DNA from: Chloroflexota bacterium
GTDB taxonomy: Bacteria; Chloroflexota; Limnocylindria; Limnocylindrales; CSP1-4
NCBI GenBank assembly: GCA_021786265.1
Contig: JAJYNP010000084.1
Coordinates: 1 to 64,000 of the forward strand
Length of the DNA: 64,000 bases
Direction: 5' to 3'
Shown here: piece after piece, positions 1 to 8,065 of the stretch
How the letters are laid out: every line of letters begins with the position of its first letter
Position numbering within the stretch: the stretch's first letter is position 1
Position numbers and translations under genes: made by a program
Notes under the pieces: generated by a model
Database searches by the model: none
Told to the model about the DNA's origin: nothing
Seen by the model: only the letters and a program-made list of their open reading frames with translations

Positions 1-194
1 CGAGCGGCGTGGGGCGGCCGCAGCGAACGCATCGATCGTGCGGCCCGGACGCCAGGGTCGGGTCGAGGGCCGTCGCCGGGAGACGCGGGTCGGGCATGGA
101 ACAAGAGCGTAGCGCGAACCCCACGGTGGCGCGCCGGATCTGCCCCCGGACCGTCGGCGGGTACGATGGTCGGCACACGCACCGAGGATCGGCA

Positions 195-1391
195 GTGCCA
201 GCTTCCGCCCCCGGGACGCCCCCGCAGCCTCGCCGCGCGGCGACCGTCACGCTCGAACACGTCAGCAAGCGGTACACGAAGCGCGCGGATGGCCTGGCCG
301 CGGTCGACGATCTGAGCTTCTCGGTGCCCGCCGGCGCGACCTGTGTGCTGGTCGGCCCGTCCGGGTGCGGCAAGACCACGACCCTCAAGATGGTGAACCG
401 GCTGATCCAGCCCACCGCCGGCCGGATCCTCATCGACGGGGAGGACATCGCGGCGCGGGACACCACCGAGCTGCGCCGCGGGATCGGCTACGTGATCCAG
501 CAGGTGGGGCTGTTCCCGCACCAGACGATCGCCGAGAACGTCTCGGTCGTGCCGCGCCTCCTGGGGTGGCCGGACGGACGGCGCCGCGAGCGGGCCGAGG
601 AGCTGCTCGGGCTCGTGGGGCTGGATCCGGGCCGGTACATGCACCGCTACCCATCGGAGATCTCGGGGGGAGAACGCCAGCGCGTGGGGGTCGCACGTGC
701 CCTCGCCGCCGACCCGCCGCTGCTGCTGATGGACGAACCGTTCGGGGCGGTCGATCCGATCGTGCGGGCCCGCCTGCAGGACGAGCTGCTGCGGCTGCAG
801 CGCGAGCTGGGCAAGACGATCATGTTCGTCACCCACGACATCGACGAGGCGATCAAGATGGGCGACCTCGTCGCCGTCATGCGACAGGGCGGCACCCTCG
901 CACAGTTCGCGCCGCCGGCCGAGCTGCTGGCGCACCCTGCCTCCGAGTTCGTCGCCCGGTTCGTGGGGGTGGATCGGGCGCTGAAGCGACTGACCCTCCG
1001 CCGGGTCGAGGAGCTCCCCCTGCAGCCGGCCCCGGTCGCCACCGTCGGGGAGCCGGCTGGCGCCGTGCGCGCGCGCCTGGACGGGCGGCTGCCCCGCTGG
1101 CTGCTCCTCGTCGACGACCGGGGGCTCCCGGTCGGCTGGGTCGACGCGAACCCCCTCCCCGACTCGGCGCCGGTGGACGCCGGCTCGGCGACCCGACTGT
1201 CGCCGCTCCTGGAGCGCGGCACGACCCTTCGGGACGCGCTCTCGCTCCTGCTCGACGCGGCGGTCCGGTCCGGGATCGTGGTCGACGACGCGGGCCGACC
1301 GGTGGGCCTCGTCACGGTCGACGCGATCACCGAGCTGCTGCACGACCAGGACGGCGAGCCGGGCCCGCCATCCGCGGTCCGGGAAGGCTGA
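195..1391 (+). CDS. opuCA: OpuC/OsmU-type glycine betaine/choline ABC transporter, ATP-binding subunit with CBS domains
   Basis: Cytoplasmic ATPase that powers uptake of compatible solutes such as glycine betaine, carnitine or choline. The ABC domain fills roughly residues 17-250: Walker A GPSGCGKTT, signature SEISGGERQ, Walker B LLLMDEPFGAVD and a switch His in VTHDIDEA. The rest, about 130 residues, ends in a CBS-like regulatory region, as in OpuCA/ProV proteins of about 380-400 aa. I chose the GTG at 195 (398 aa) because GAGGA lies six bases upstream and it removes an unconserved Arg-rich extension; GTG 9 and ATG 96 are open alternatives. It heads a tight run with two permeases (7 and 3 bp gaps) and a binding protein. 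The family is certain; the substrate is inferred. Confidence 0.9.
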   Translation: MPASAPGTPPQPRRAATVTLEHVSKRYTKRADGLAAVDDLSFSVPAGATCVLVGPSGCGKTTTLKMVNRLIQPTAGRILIDGEDIAARDTTELRRGIGYVIQQVGLFPHQTIAENVSVVPRLLGWPDGRRRERAEELLGLVGLDPGRYMHRYPSEISGGERQRVGVARALAADPPLLLMDEPFGAVDPIVRARLQDELLRLQRELGKTIMFVTHDIDEAIKMGDLVAVMRQGGTLAQFAPPAELLAHPASEFVARFVGVDRALKRLTLRRVEELPLQPAPVATVGEPAGAVRARLDGRLPRWLLLVDDRGLPVGWVDANPLPDSAPVDAGSATRLSPLLERGTTLRDALSLLLDAAVRSGIVVDDAGRPVGLVTVDAITELLHDQDGEPGPPSAVREG

Positions 1392-1398
1392 GGTCACG

Positions 1399-2061
1399 AT
1401 GCCGAGCGAGCCACTGGTGCGGTGGCCGTGGGTGGCCGCGCACCTCGACGAGATCGGGGCCGCGCTCGAGCAGCACGTGGTGCTGACCGTCATCGCGGTG
1501 GCCGCCGGACTGGCGATCTCGTTTGCGCTGGCCCTCGCCGCGCACCGGTACCGCAGCGCGGAGGCGCCCATCACCTGGGCCGCAGGCGTGGTGTACACGA
1601 TCCCCAGCCTGGCGCTCTTCGTGCTCCTGATCCCCGTCACCGGCCTGTCGACCCTCACCTCGGAGATCGGCCTGGTCGGGTACACCCTGCTGATCCTGAT
1701 CCGCAACATCCTGGCCGGCCTCGACGGCGTCCCGGCGGAGGTGCTGGAGGCGGCCGACGGGATGGGCCTGACGCGCCTCCAGCGGCTGCTGCGGGTGGAG
1801 CTGCCCATCGCGCTCCCCGTGATCATGGCCGGCCTTCGGATCGCCACCGTGACCACGATCGGGCTCGTCACGGTCACGGCGCTGATCGGGCAGGGTGGCC
1901 TCGGGCAGCTGATGCTCGCCGGGTTCATCAACCTCTTCCCCACCCAGATCTACGTCGGCGCCATCCTCTCGGTCGCCCTCGCCGTGCTCGCCGACGCCGC
2001 GCTGCTGCTCGCGCAGCGCGCGCTCACGCCCTGGGCACGTGCGCACGGTGGCAGGAGCTGA
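1399..2061 (+). CDS. opuCB: OpuC-type ABC transporter permease 1
   Basis: Inner-membrane permease of the compatible-solute importer, 220 aa, the usual size for OpuCB/OpuCD. Hydrophobic helices alternate with short loops. The binding-protein-dependent permease signature is visible as EAADGMGLTRLQRLLRVELP, the EAA loop that docks on the ATPase. ATG 1399 follows the ATPase stop by seven bases, so the two are translated together. It is paralogous to the next gene; in this family two similar permeases form a heterodimer. Confidence 0.9.
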   Translation: MPSEPLVRWPWVAAHLDEIGAALEQHVVLTVIAVAAGLAISFALALAAHRYRSAEAPITWAAGVVYTIPSLALFVLLIPVTGLSTLTSEIGLVGYTLLILIRNILAGLDGVPAEVLEAADGMGLTRLQRLLRVELPIALPVIMAGLRIATVTTIGLVTVTALIGQGGLGQLMLAGFINLFPTQIYVGAILSVALAVLADAALLLAQRALTPWARAHGGRS

Positions 2062-2064
2062 CCG

Positions 2065-2787
2065 ATGCAGCTCCTCTTCCAGGTCCTTGCCTGGTTCACG
2101 GACTCCGCGCACTGGCAGGGTGCCGACGGGGTCCCGGTGCGCGTGCTCGAGCATGTCGAGGCCTCGGGCCTCTCGGTGCTCGCGGCGGCAGCCATCGCGC
2201 TGCCGGCCGGCCTGGTCGTGGGCCACACCGGCCGGGGCGCGTTCATCGTGAGCAGCGTGGCCAACCTGGGCCGTGCCCTCCCCTCGTTCGCGCTCCTGCT
2301 GATGCTGATCCCGATCGCCGTCGACCTGCGCCTGGACTTCAGCACCTGGCCCATCCTCGGCGCGATGGTGCTGCTCGCCATCCCACCGATGATCACCAAC
2401 GCATACGCCGGGATGCGCGCGGTCGACCCGGACCTGATCGAGGCGGCCGGTGGGATGGGCATGAGCGGGCCCCAGGTGCTCCTGCGCGTGGAGCTGCCGC
2501 TCGCACTGCCGGTGATCCTGACCGGCGCGCGTCTGGCGGCCGTGCAGGTCGTGGCCACGTACACGCTGGGCGCGGTGGCGGGGGGCGGGGGACTCGGCCG
2601 CTACATCTACGATGGGTTCGCGACCCAGGACACCGCGAAGATGGTGGCCGGGGCCGCGCTGGTCGCGCTCCTCTCGATCGCCACCGACGCCGCGTTCGGG
2701 CTCCTCGCCCGGGCGACCGCGCCGCACGGTGCGACCGGGGCGCACCGGCGCGGTGAGACGCTCCCGGCCCGCTCGGCCGCCGCCTGA
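2065..2787 (+). CDS. opuCD: OpuC-type ABC transporter permease 2
   Basis: Second membrane subunit of the same importer, 240 aa and strongly hydrophobic. Its EAA loop reads EAAGGMGMSGPQVLLRVELP, closely matching that of the first permease, which supports a heterodimeric channel. ATG 2065 lies three bases after the previous stop. The C-terminal 20 residues are Ala/Arg-rich and not conserved-looking. A gap of 121 bp follows before the binding protein. Confidence 0.9.
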   Translation: MQLLFQVLAWFTDSAHWQGADGVPVRVLEHVEASGLSVLAAAAIALPAGLVVGHTGRGAFIVSSVANLGRALPSFALLLMLIPIAVDLRLDFSTWPILGAMVLLAIPPMITNAYAGMRAVDPDLIEAAGGMGMSGPQVLLRVELPLALPVILTGARLAAVQVVATYTLGAVAGGGGLGRYIYDGFATQDTAKMVAGAALVALLSIATDAAFGLLARATAPHGATGAHRRGETLPARSAAA

Positions 2788-2845
2788 ACGGCCCGCGACA
2801 CGGCGGCGCACGCGGAGCCGCGACTGCCCACCCGAGGTCCGGGCG

Positions 2846-2851
2846 TAGAAT
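2846..2851 (+). promoter_or_regulatory. Possible -10 box for the binding-protein gene
   Basis: TAGAAT sits 58 bases before the GTG start of the binding-protein gene, in the only gap of the transporter cluster, and AAAGGGGGG supplies a ribosome site before the start. No clear -35 box was found at 16-18 bp. The binding protein may thus have its own promoter in addition to readthrough. Confidence 0.3.
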
Positions 2852-2908
2852 CTGGGGCCCCGCCGGGCGACCCAGCCGGGCGGGACCTGCAGGAAAGGGG
2901 GGTACCCA

Positions 2909-3966
2909 GTGCGGCTCCACCGCATGCTGGCCCTCGGGGCGTCCGCGCTGGTGCTTGCGAGCGCCTGCGGGACGGGTGGGGGCAGCAGCCCGGCAGCCAC
3001 CGTCGCGCCGGTCACCCAGCCATCCAGCCAGGCCAGCGCACCCGCCGTCACCCCGGCGGCCGCGTCGACACCGGCGTCAGCAGTCGCGTCCGCTGCGGCA
3101 CCGTCCGCCGCCGCGAACTCGATCGCGAGCCGGCTCGTCCTCGGCGGCCCGCCCGAATGCCCGCAGCGACCGTTCTGCCTGATCGGGCTCCAGAAGGTCT
3201 ATGCCTGACCTTCAAGTCGTTCGTGCCGCTCGACGCGGGCGGTCCCCTCACCGTCGCGGCGCTGCAGACGGGCCGGATCGGGGTGGGGCTCCTGTTCACG
3301 TCGGACCCGAGCATCCAGGTCGACGGGTTCGTCCTGCTCAACGATGACAAGCACCTCCAGGCGTCCGACAACGTCGCCCCCGTCATCCGCACAGCGGTGC
3401 TCCGGAAGCACCCGGACATCGCGACGCTGCTGAACGGGATCTCCGCGAAGCTGACCCAGGCGCAGCTCACGTCGCTCAACAAGCAGGTGACCGTGGACAA
3501 GACGGACCCCGCCGACGTGGCCCGGGCCTGGCTCCAGCAGAACGGCTTCGTGCCGACCGGCGGCGCCAACAAGGGCACCATCGTCGTCGGCTCCACGAAC
3601 TTCTCGGAGCAACTCGTCCTCGCCGAGCTGTACGCGCAGGAGCTCGAGGCGAACGGCTACACGGTGACCCGCAAGTTCAACCTGGGGAGCCGGGAGGTCG
3701 TCCAGCCGGCGATCCAGAGCGGCCAGATCGACCTGTACCCGGAGTACCTCGCCTCCCTCACCGAGTACCTGGACAAGGGTACCGGGCTGGCGACCACCGA
3801 CCCCGCGAAGACGGCGAAGGTCCTGGCGGGCCTGCTCGCGCCGAAGGGCGAGTCCGTGCTGGCCTACGCCCCGGCGACCGACGAGAACGGGTTCGCCGTC
3901 ACGAAGCAGACCGCGCAGCAGTACAGGCTGGTCAACATCAGCGACCTGGCGAAGCCCGCGCCGTAG
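2909..3966 (+). pseudogene. opuCC: OpuC-type substrate-binding lipoprotein, frameshifted and with halves in permuted order
   Basis: Should bind the compatible solute outside the membrane. A signal peptide with lipobox LASAC is followed by an Ala/Ser/Pro linker. The reading frame then encodes LVLGGPPECPQRPFCLIGLQ and hits a stop at 3206-3208; the family sequence resumes in another frame with LTFKSFVPLDAGGPLTVAAL. One missing G near 3201-3203 (TATGCC for expected TATGGCC) explains the break. The order is also odd. In the usual family the segment starting IVVGSxNFxE comes first and the LGGPPECP segment second. Here LGGPPECP comes first, runs to the normal C-terminus (ARAWLQQNGF), and only then comes IVVGSTNFSEQ, ending at ISDLAKPAP, the normal hinge. 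All parts are present, circularly permuted. The break may be an assembly error. Confidence 0.8.
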
Positions 3967-3967
3967 C

Positions 3968-4399
3968 ATGACCTCGACGACGTCGAACCTCGCGATCCCG
4001 CCGGGCGTGCGGCGGTTCCTCGAGGATCCGGGACGCTTCGCGGTGGTCGCGACCCTGGACCCGGACGGCGCCGTCCACCAGGCCGTGGCCTGGTACCTGC
4101 TCGCCGGCGATGCGATCGTGCTGAACTCGCGGGTGGGGCGGCGCTGGCCCGACAACCTCCGGCGGGACCCGCGGGTGAGCGTGGCGGTCGCGGACGCGTA
4201 CCGCTGGGTCTCGCTGCGCGGCGAGGTCGAGGCGATCGACGACCAGGAGCGAGCGCAGGCCGACATCGCGGCGATGTCCCGCCGTTACCACGCGGACGAC
4301 CCGGCCGCTGCCGAGGAGCAGATCCGCATGTTCCGGGAGCAGGAGCGCGTGTCGTTCGTGCTGTCGCCGACCCGCGTGACGGCCCACCTGGAGGAGTGA
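3968..4399 (+). CDS. PPOX-class (split-barrel) probable F420-dependent oxidoreductase
   Basis: A 143-residue protein of the pyridoxamine-phosphate-oxidase-like split-barrel family. Many small members in F420 producers bind F420 rather than FMN. Visible family features are an N-terminal FAVVATLDPDGAVHQAVAW strand pair, NSRVGRRWPDNLRRDPRVSV typical of the PPOX class, and GEVEAIDD. ATG 3968 begins two bases after the previous stop, and the FGD-like gene follows eight bases after this one. The F420 assignment rests on that context and the Arg-rich cofactor loop; the substrate is unknown. Confidence 0.8.
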   Translation: MTSTTSNLAIPPGVRRFLEDPGRFAVVATLDPDGAVHQAVAWYLLAGDAIVLNSRVGRRWPDNLRRDPRVSVAVADAYRWVSLRGEVEAIDDQERAQADIAAMSRRYHADDPAAAEEQIRMFREQERVSFVLSPTRVTAHLEE

Positions 4400-4406
4400 T
4401 TCGGAG

Positions 4407-5396
4407 ATGGGACAGCCCAGCATCGGCTACGCGGCCATGCTCGAACAGTTCGCACCCCGGGACCTGGTCGACTGGTCCGTCGCCGCCGAGGCCGCCGGGT
4501 TCGACGGGATCATGGCCGCCGACCACGTGCAGCCGTGGGTCCCGCGCCAGGGCAACGCGGCGTTCGTCTGGTCCTACATGACCGCGGCCGCCGAGCACAC
4601 GCGAGGCGACATCGGGCCGGGCGTGACCTGCCCCTCGTTCCGCATGCACCCGGCGATCGTGGCGCAGGCCGCGGCGACCATGGCGGCCATGTACCCCGGT
4701 CGATTCTGGCTCGGGATCGGGTCGGGCGAGGCGCTCAACGAGCACATCGTGGCGCCGTACTGGCCGGAGGTCGCGGAGCGGATCGCCCGCATGTTCGAGG
4801 CCATCGAGATCATCCAGAAGCTGTTCAGCGGCAAGGACGTCAAACACCGCGGCGAGCACTTCCGCATGGAGACCATGCGCCTCTGGACCATGCCGGAGAC
4901 GCCGCCGCCGATCTACGTGGCGACCGCGGGGCCCGTCACGGCCGAGAAGACGGGACGCCTGTGCGACGGGATCATCACGGTCGGCGCGGCCGACGAGAAG
5001 ATCGACGCGGTCTTCGCGCGCTTCGACAGGGGGGCGCGGGAGGCGGGGAAGGATCCCTCCACGATGCCGCGGATCCTGCAGCTCCACCTGTCCTGGGCGC
5101 CGACGCAGCCGGAGGCCGAGCGCAACGCGCTCGAGGAGTGGCCCAACGGGGGCATGAAGTTCTCCAAGCAGGACATCCGCACGCCGCAGGTCTTCGAGGC
5201 GATCGCCGGGCTCGTGCGCATCGACGATTTCAAGGGGCGGATGCTGATCTCGGACGACCTGGAGACCCACCGGCGCGAGATCCAGCGCTATCTCGACATG
5301 GGCTTCACGAAGATCTACCTGCACAACGTCGGGCGCAACCAGCGCGAGTGGATCGAGGCGTTCGGGCGCGAGGTGCTGCCCGGGCTGACGGCATGA
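4407..5396 (+). CDS. F420-dependent dehydrogenase of the FGD (glucose-6-phosphate dehydrogenase) family
   Basis: A TIM-barrel luciferase-like enzyme of 329 aa expected to reduce F420 by hydride transfer from an oxidised sugar phosphate or alcohol. His40 and Trp44 in ADHVQPWV match the catalytic His40/Trp44 of mycobacterial FGD1, and Glu108 in GSGEALNE matches Glu109. The N-terminal GYAAMLEQF and the region DGIITVGA are also family-like. I cannot confirm the phosphate-binding residues, so glucose-6-phosphate specificity is not proven. Its stop overlaps the cofD start by four bases (ATGA), so the enzyme that reduces F420 is translationally coupled to an enzyme that makes it. Confidence 0.88.
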   Translation: MGQPSIGYAAMLEQFAPRDLVDWSVAAEAAGFDGIMAADHVQPWVPRQGNAAFVWSYMTAAAEHTRGDIGPGVTCPSFRMHPAIVAQAAATMAAMYPGRFWLGIGSGEALNEHIVAPYWPEVAERIARMFEAIEIIQKLFSGKDVKHRGEHFRMETMRLWTMPETPPPIYVATAGPVTAEKTGRLCDGIITVGAADEKIDAVFARFDRGAREAGKDPSTMPRILQLHLSWAPTQPEAERNALEEWPNGGMKFSKQDIRTPQVFEAIAGLVRIDDFKGRMLISDDLETHRREIQRYLDMGFTKIYLHNVGRNQREWIEAFGREVLPGLTA

Positions 5397-6472
5397 GACA
5401 GCCTGTACGTGGCGAGGACGAGGGGTGGCCGGCGGGTCGTGCCGCCCGGGCGGAGCGGAAAAGGCGGCCGACCTCCGGACAGGACCCCTCACACTCCCCC
5501 ACCCGCGTGACCATGCTCGCCGGCGGCGTGGGGGGCGCCAGACTCGCGCACGGGCTGTCGATGCTCCCCGGCGTCGAGCTGACCGTCATCGTCAACACCG
5601 GCGACGACCTCGAGCTGCACGGCCTTGAGATCTCTCCCGACGTCGACACGGTGCTCTACACGCTGGCGGGGCTGGCCAACCCTGAGACCGGCTGGGGGCT
5701 GCGCGACGAGACATGGTCGGCGCACGAGATGCTCGGCAGGTACGGGGCGCCGACCTGGTTCCGCCTGGGCGACCGCGACCTGGCCACCCACCTCGTGCGC
5801 ACCAGGCGGCTGCGCGACGGGGCGACGCCGACCGACGTGACGGGCGAGCTGGCGCAGGCGCTGGGCGTCCGGGCCCGGATCCTGCCCATGAGCGACCGGC
5901 CCGTGCGCACGCGCGTGCGCACGGCCGGCGGGTGGCTGGACTTCCAGGAGTGGTTCGTGGCGCGCCGGCATGCCGACGATGCGCTCGATCTCCGGTTCGA
6001 CGGCGCCGAGGATGCCCGGCCGACAGAACGGGTGCTGTCGGCGGTGGGCTCCGCGGAGGCGCTCCTGGTCGCGCCGTCCAACCCGTTCGTCAGCATCGGG
6101 ACCATCCTGGCGCTCCCCGGCATGGTGGCGGCGCTGACAGGCGCGGCGGCCTCCATCGTCGCGGTGAGCCCGATCGTGGCGGGCGTCGCCCTGAAGGGCC
6201 CGGCGGACCGCATGTTCGAGACGCTGGGGGGCGAGTCCAGCGCGCTCGGCGTGGCCCGCCACTACGCCGGTCGGTACCCCGGCCTGCTGGACGGGCTGGT
6301 GATCGACCGGGTGGACGACGCACAGATGGCCGCCATCGAGACGCTGGGCATCCGCGCGCTCGCGACCTCGGCCATCATGCAGGATGATGCGGACCGGGCG
6401 CGGCTGGCCGGCGAGGTGCTGGCGTTCGCCGCCGAGCTGCGGCGCGGTCGGGACACGCACCAGGAGAGCTGA
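5393..6472 (+). CDS. cofD: 2-phospho-L-lactate transferase (F420 biosynthesis)
   Basis: CofD/FbiA joins the lactyl-phosphate moiety (or its phosphoenolpyruvate-derived equivalent) to the deazaflavin Fo, giving F420-0 or its dehydro form. Family motifs are clear: LAGGVGGARLAHGL at the start of the Rossmann-like core, VNTGDD, SNPFVSIGTIL and SPIVAG. ATG 5393 overlaps the previous stop. It gives 359 aa, with about 40 unconserved residues before the core; ATG 5513 is a shorter alternative. The last codons lie in a 19-bp tandem duplication that also supplies the ribosome site of the next gene. Confidence 0.92.
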   Translation: MRQPVRGEDEGWPAGRAARAERKRRPTSGQDPSHSPTRVTMLAGGVGGARLAHGLSMLPGVELTVIVNTGDDLELHGLEISPDVDTVLYTLAGLANPETGWGLRDETWSAHEMLGRYGAPTWFRLGDRDLATHLVRTRRLRDGATPTDVTGELAQALGVRARILPMSDRPVRTRVRTAGGWLDFQEWFVARRHADDALDLRFDGAEDARPTERVLSAVGSAEALLVAPSNPFVSIGTILALPGMVAALTGAAASIVAVSPIVAGVALKGPADRMFETLGGESSALGVARHYAGRYPGLLDGLVIDRVDDAQMAAIETLGIRALATSAIMQDDADRARLAGEVLAFAAELRRGRDTHQES

Positions 6473-6490
6473 CACGCACCAGGAGAGCTG
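6453..6490 (+). repeat. 19-bp tandem duplication spanning the end of cofD and the next ribosome-binding site
   Basis: ACACGCACCAGGAGAGCTG occurs twice head to tail (6453-6471 and 6472-6490). The first copy encodes the last residues and most of the stop of cofD. The second holds AGGAGAG, at proper spacing for the ATG at 6493. The duplication therefore created or preserved a separate ribosome site without changing either protein. Confidence 0.85.
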
Positions 6491-6492
6491 AG

Positions 6493-7347
6493 ATGCACAT
6501 CGGGATCGGGTTGCCGACCGTCATCCCCGGGGTGCCGGGCGCCACCGTCCTCGAGTGGGCGCGGCAGGCCGAGCTCCGCGGCTTCGACACGCTCGGCGTG
6601 ATCGACCGGATCGCCTACCCCAACTACGAGCCGCTCACCGCGCTGGCGGCGGTGGCCGGGGCGACCCGCACGATCGGCCTGCTGACCGACGTGCTGCTCG
6701 GCCCGACCCGCGACCCGGTGCTGCTCGCGAAGCAGTCGGCGAGCGTGTCGCAGCTGTCGAGTGGCCGTTTCACGCTGGGCCTCGGGGTGGGCGCGCGCCC
6801 CGACGACTACGCGGTGACGGGACGCGACTTCCACTCGCGGGGCCGCGACTGGGACCGGGCCCTCGAGGTCATGGACCACGTGTGGCGCGGCGACGCGCCA
6901 CACGGGACGACCAGGACCAGCGCGCCGGTGGTCGACGGCGCCGGGCGGCCCCGGCTCCTGTTCGGCGGCACGTCCGACGCGTCGATCCGGCGCACGGTAC
7001 GCTGGGGAGCGGGCTGGACGGCCAGCAGCAGTGCGGGTGACGCGCTGCCCGGGCTGATCGAGCGAGTCCGGACCGACTGGCATGACGCAGGCCGGGACGG
7101 CCAGCCCTGGATCTCGGTGCTCACCTACTTCGCAGTGGGTGCCGACCCGCGCTCGGCGGCGTTCGTGGTCGACTACTACGGGCCCCAGCGGGGGCCGGCC
7201 CTGGCGGACGGGCTGCCGACGACCCCGGACGAGCTGCGCGCCATGGTGCAGCGGTATCGCGACCTCGGGGTCGACGAGATCGTCGCGTTCCCGACGCTGC
7301 CCGAGCTGGACCAGGTCGACCGGCTCGCGGACGCGGTGCTCCGCTGA
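6493..7347 (+). CDS. Luciferase-like (LLM class) probable F420-dependent oxidoreductase
   Basis: A 284-residue TIM-barrel oxidoreductase. Family features include the N-terminal MHIGIGLPTVIPG, GFDTLGVIDRIAYPNYEPL, LGPTRDPVLLAKQSASVSQL and SGRFTLGLGVGARPDDY. F420 use is inferred from its place between cofD and cofC, with no other flavin source nearby. ATG 6493 has AGGAG seven bases upstream. The substrate is unknown. Confidence 0.85.
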   Translation: MHIGIGLPTVIPGVPGATVLEWARQAELRGFDTLGVIDRIAYPNYEPLTALAAVAGATRTIGLLTDVLLGPTRDPVLLAKQSASVSQLSSGRFTLGLGVGARPDDYAVTGRDFHSRGRDWDRALEVMDHVWRGDAPHGTTRTSAPVVDGAGRPRLLFGGTSDASIRRTVRWGAGWTASSSAGDALPGLIERVRTDWHDAGRDGQPWISVLTYFAVGADPRSAAFVVDYYGPQRGPALADGLPTTPDELRAMVQRYRDLGVDEIVAFPTLPELDQVDRLADAVLR

Positions 7348-7363
7348 GCGCGGGGACGCCGGC

Positions 7364-8065
7364 ATGGGTGACGCGAGACACGCGGACCTGTCGCGACTCC
7401 ACGTCGTGGTGCCCCTGCGAACCCTGGAGGGCGGCAAGACGCGCCTGGGAGCCGCGCTGGACGCGGAGGAGCGCGAAGAGCTGATCGTGGGCATGCTGCG
7501 TCACGTCCTCGGGATGCTGCTGGCCTGGGGCGGCGCCGCGGACGTCCTGGTGGTGAGCCCGGACCGGGCGCTGCTGTCGATCGCGGCCGGGGTCGGGGCC
7601 CGCACCCTGCGCCAGCGCGCCGGCGACCTGAACGACGGGATCCGGCTCGGGCGGGACGACGTGGTGGCCGGCGGCGCCACGGCGCTGCTCGTGCTGCCCG
7701 CGGACCTGCCGCTCCTCGAGCGCCAGGCGCTCGAGCGCCTGCGGGATGCGGCGGATGCCGCGCTCGCGGCGGGTGGCGGGGGACCTCTCGTGGCCATCGT
7801 CCCGGCGGACGCCCGGAGCGGGACCAACGCGTTGCTGCTCTCCCCTCCGGACGCCATCGAGCCGGCGTTCGGTCCCGAGAGCCTGCGCGCGCACCTGGAG
7901 GCGGCACGCGCCGCGAACGCGAGCGTGCAGCTGGTGGAGGACCCGGTCCTCGGCTTCGACCTCGACACGCCCGCCGACGTCGAGCGGCTCGATCCTGCGC
8001 GCCTCGCCGAACTGCAGGCCATCGGCGCGGCGAGCGGGCTGGCGGGCGCGTGGTCGGCGCCGTGA
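7364..8065 (+). CDS. cofC: 2-phospho-L-lactate (or phosphoenolpyruvate) guanylyltransferase
   Basis: CofC/FbiD activates 2-phospholactate or phosphoenolpyruvate with GTP for CofD. The 233-residue protein has the expected N-terminal HVVVPLRTLEGGKTRLGAAL, VLPADLPLL, SGTNALLL and a C-terminal GFDLDTPADV. Its size matches the family. ATG 7364 is 17 bp after the previous gene. Its stop overlaps the cofE start as GTGA, so the two are coupled. Whether lactyl phosphate or PEP is used cannot be read from the sequence. Confidence 0.9.
   Translation: MGDARHADLSRLHVVVPLRTLEGGKTRLGAALDAEEREELIVGMLRHVLGMLLAWGGAADVLVVSPDRALLSIAAGVGARTLRQRAGDLNDGIRLGRDDVVAGGATALLVLPADLPLLERQALERLRDAADAALAAGGGGPLVAIVPADARSGTNALLLSPPDAIEPAFGPESLRAHLEAARAANASVQLVEDPVLGFDLDTPADVERLDPARLAELQAIGAASGLAGAWSAP

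Noticed and set aside
1327..3051. Long minus-strand open frame (574 codons) opposite the opuC genes
   Set aside because: It is rich in Arg, Gly, Asp and His with no domain and mirrors the strongly coding plus strand; long antisense frames are expected at this GC content.
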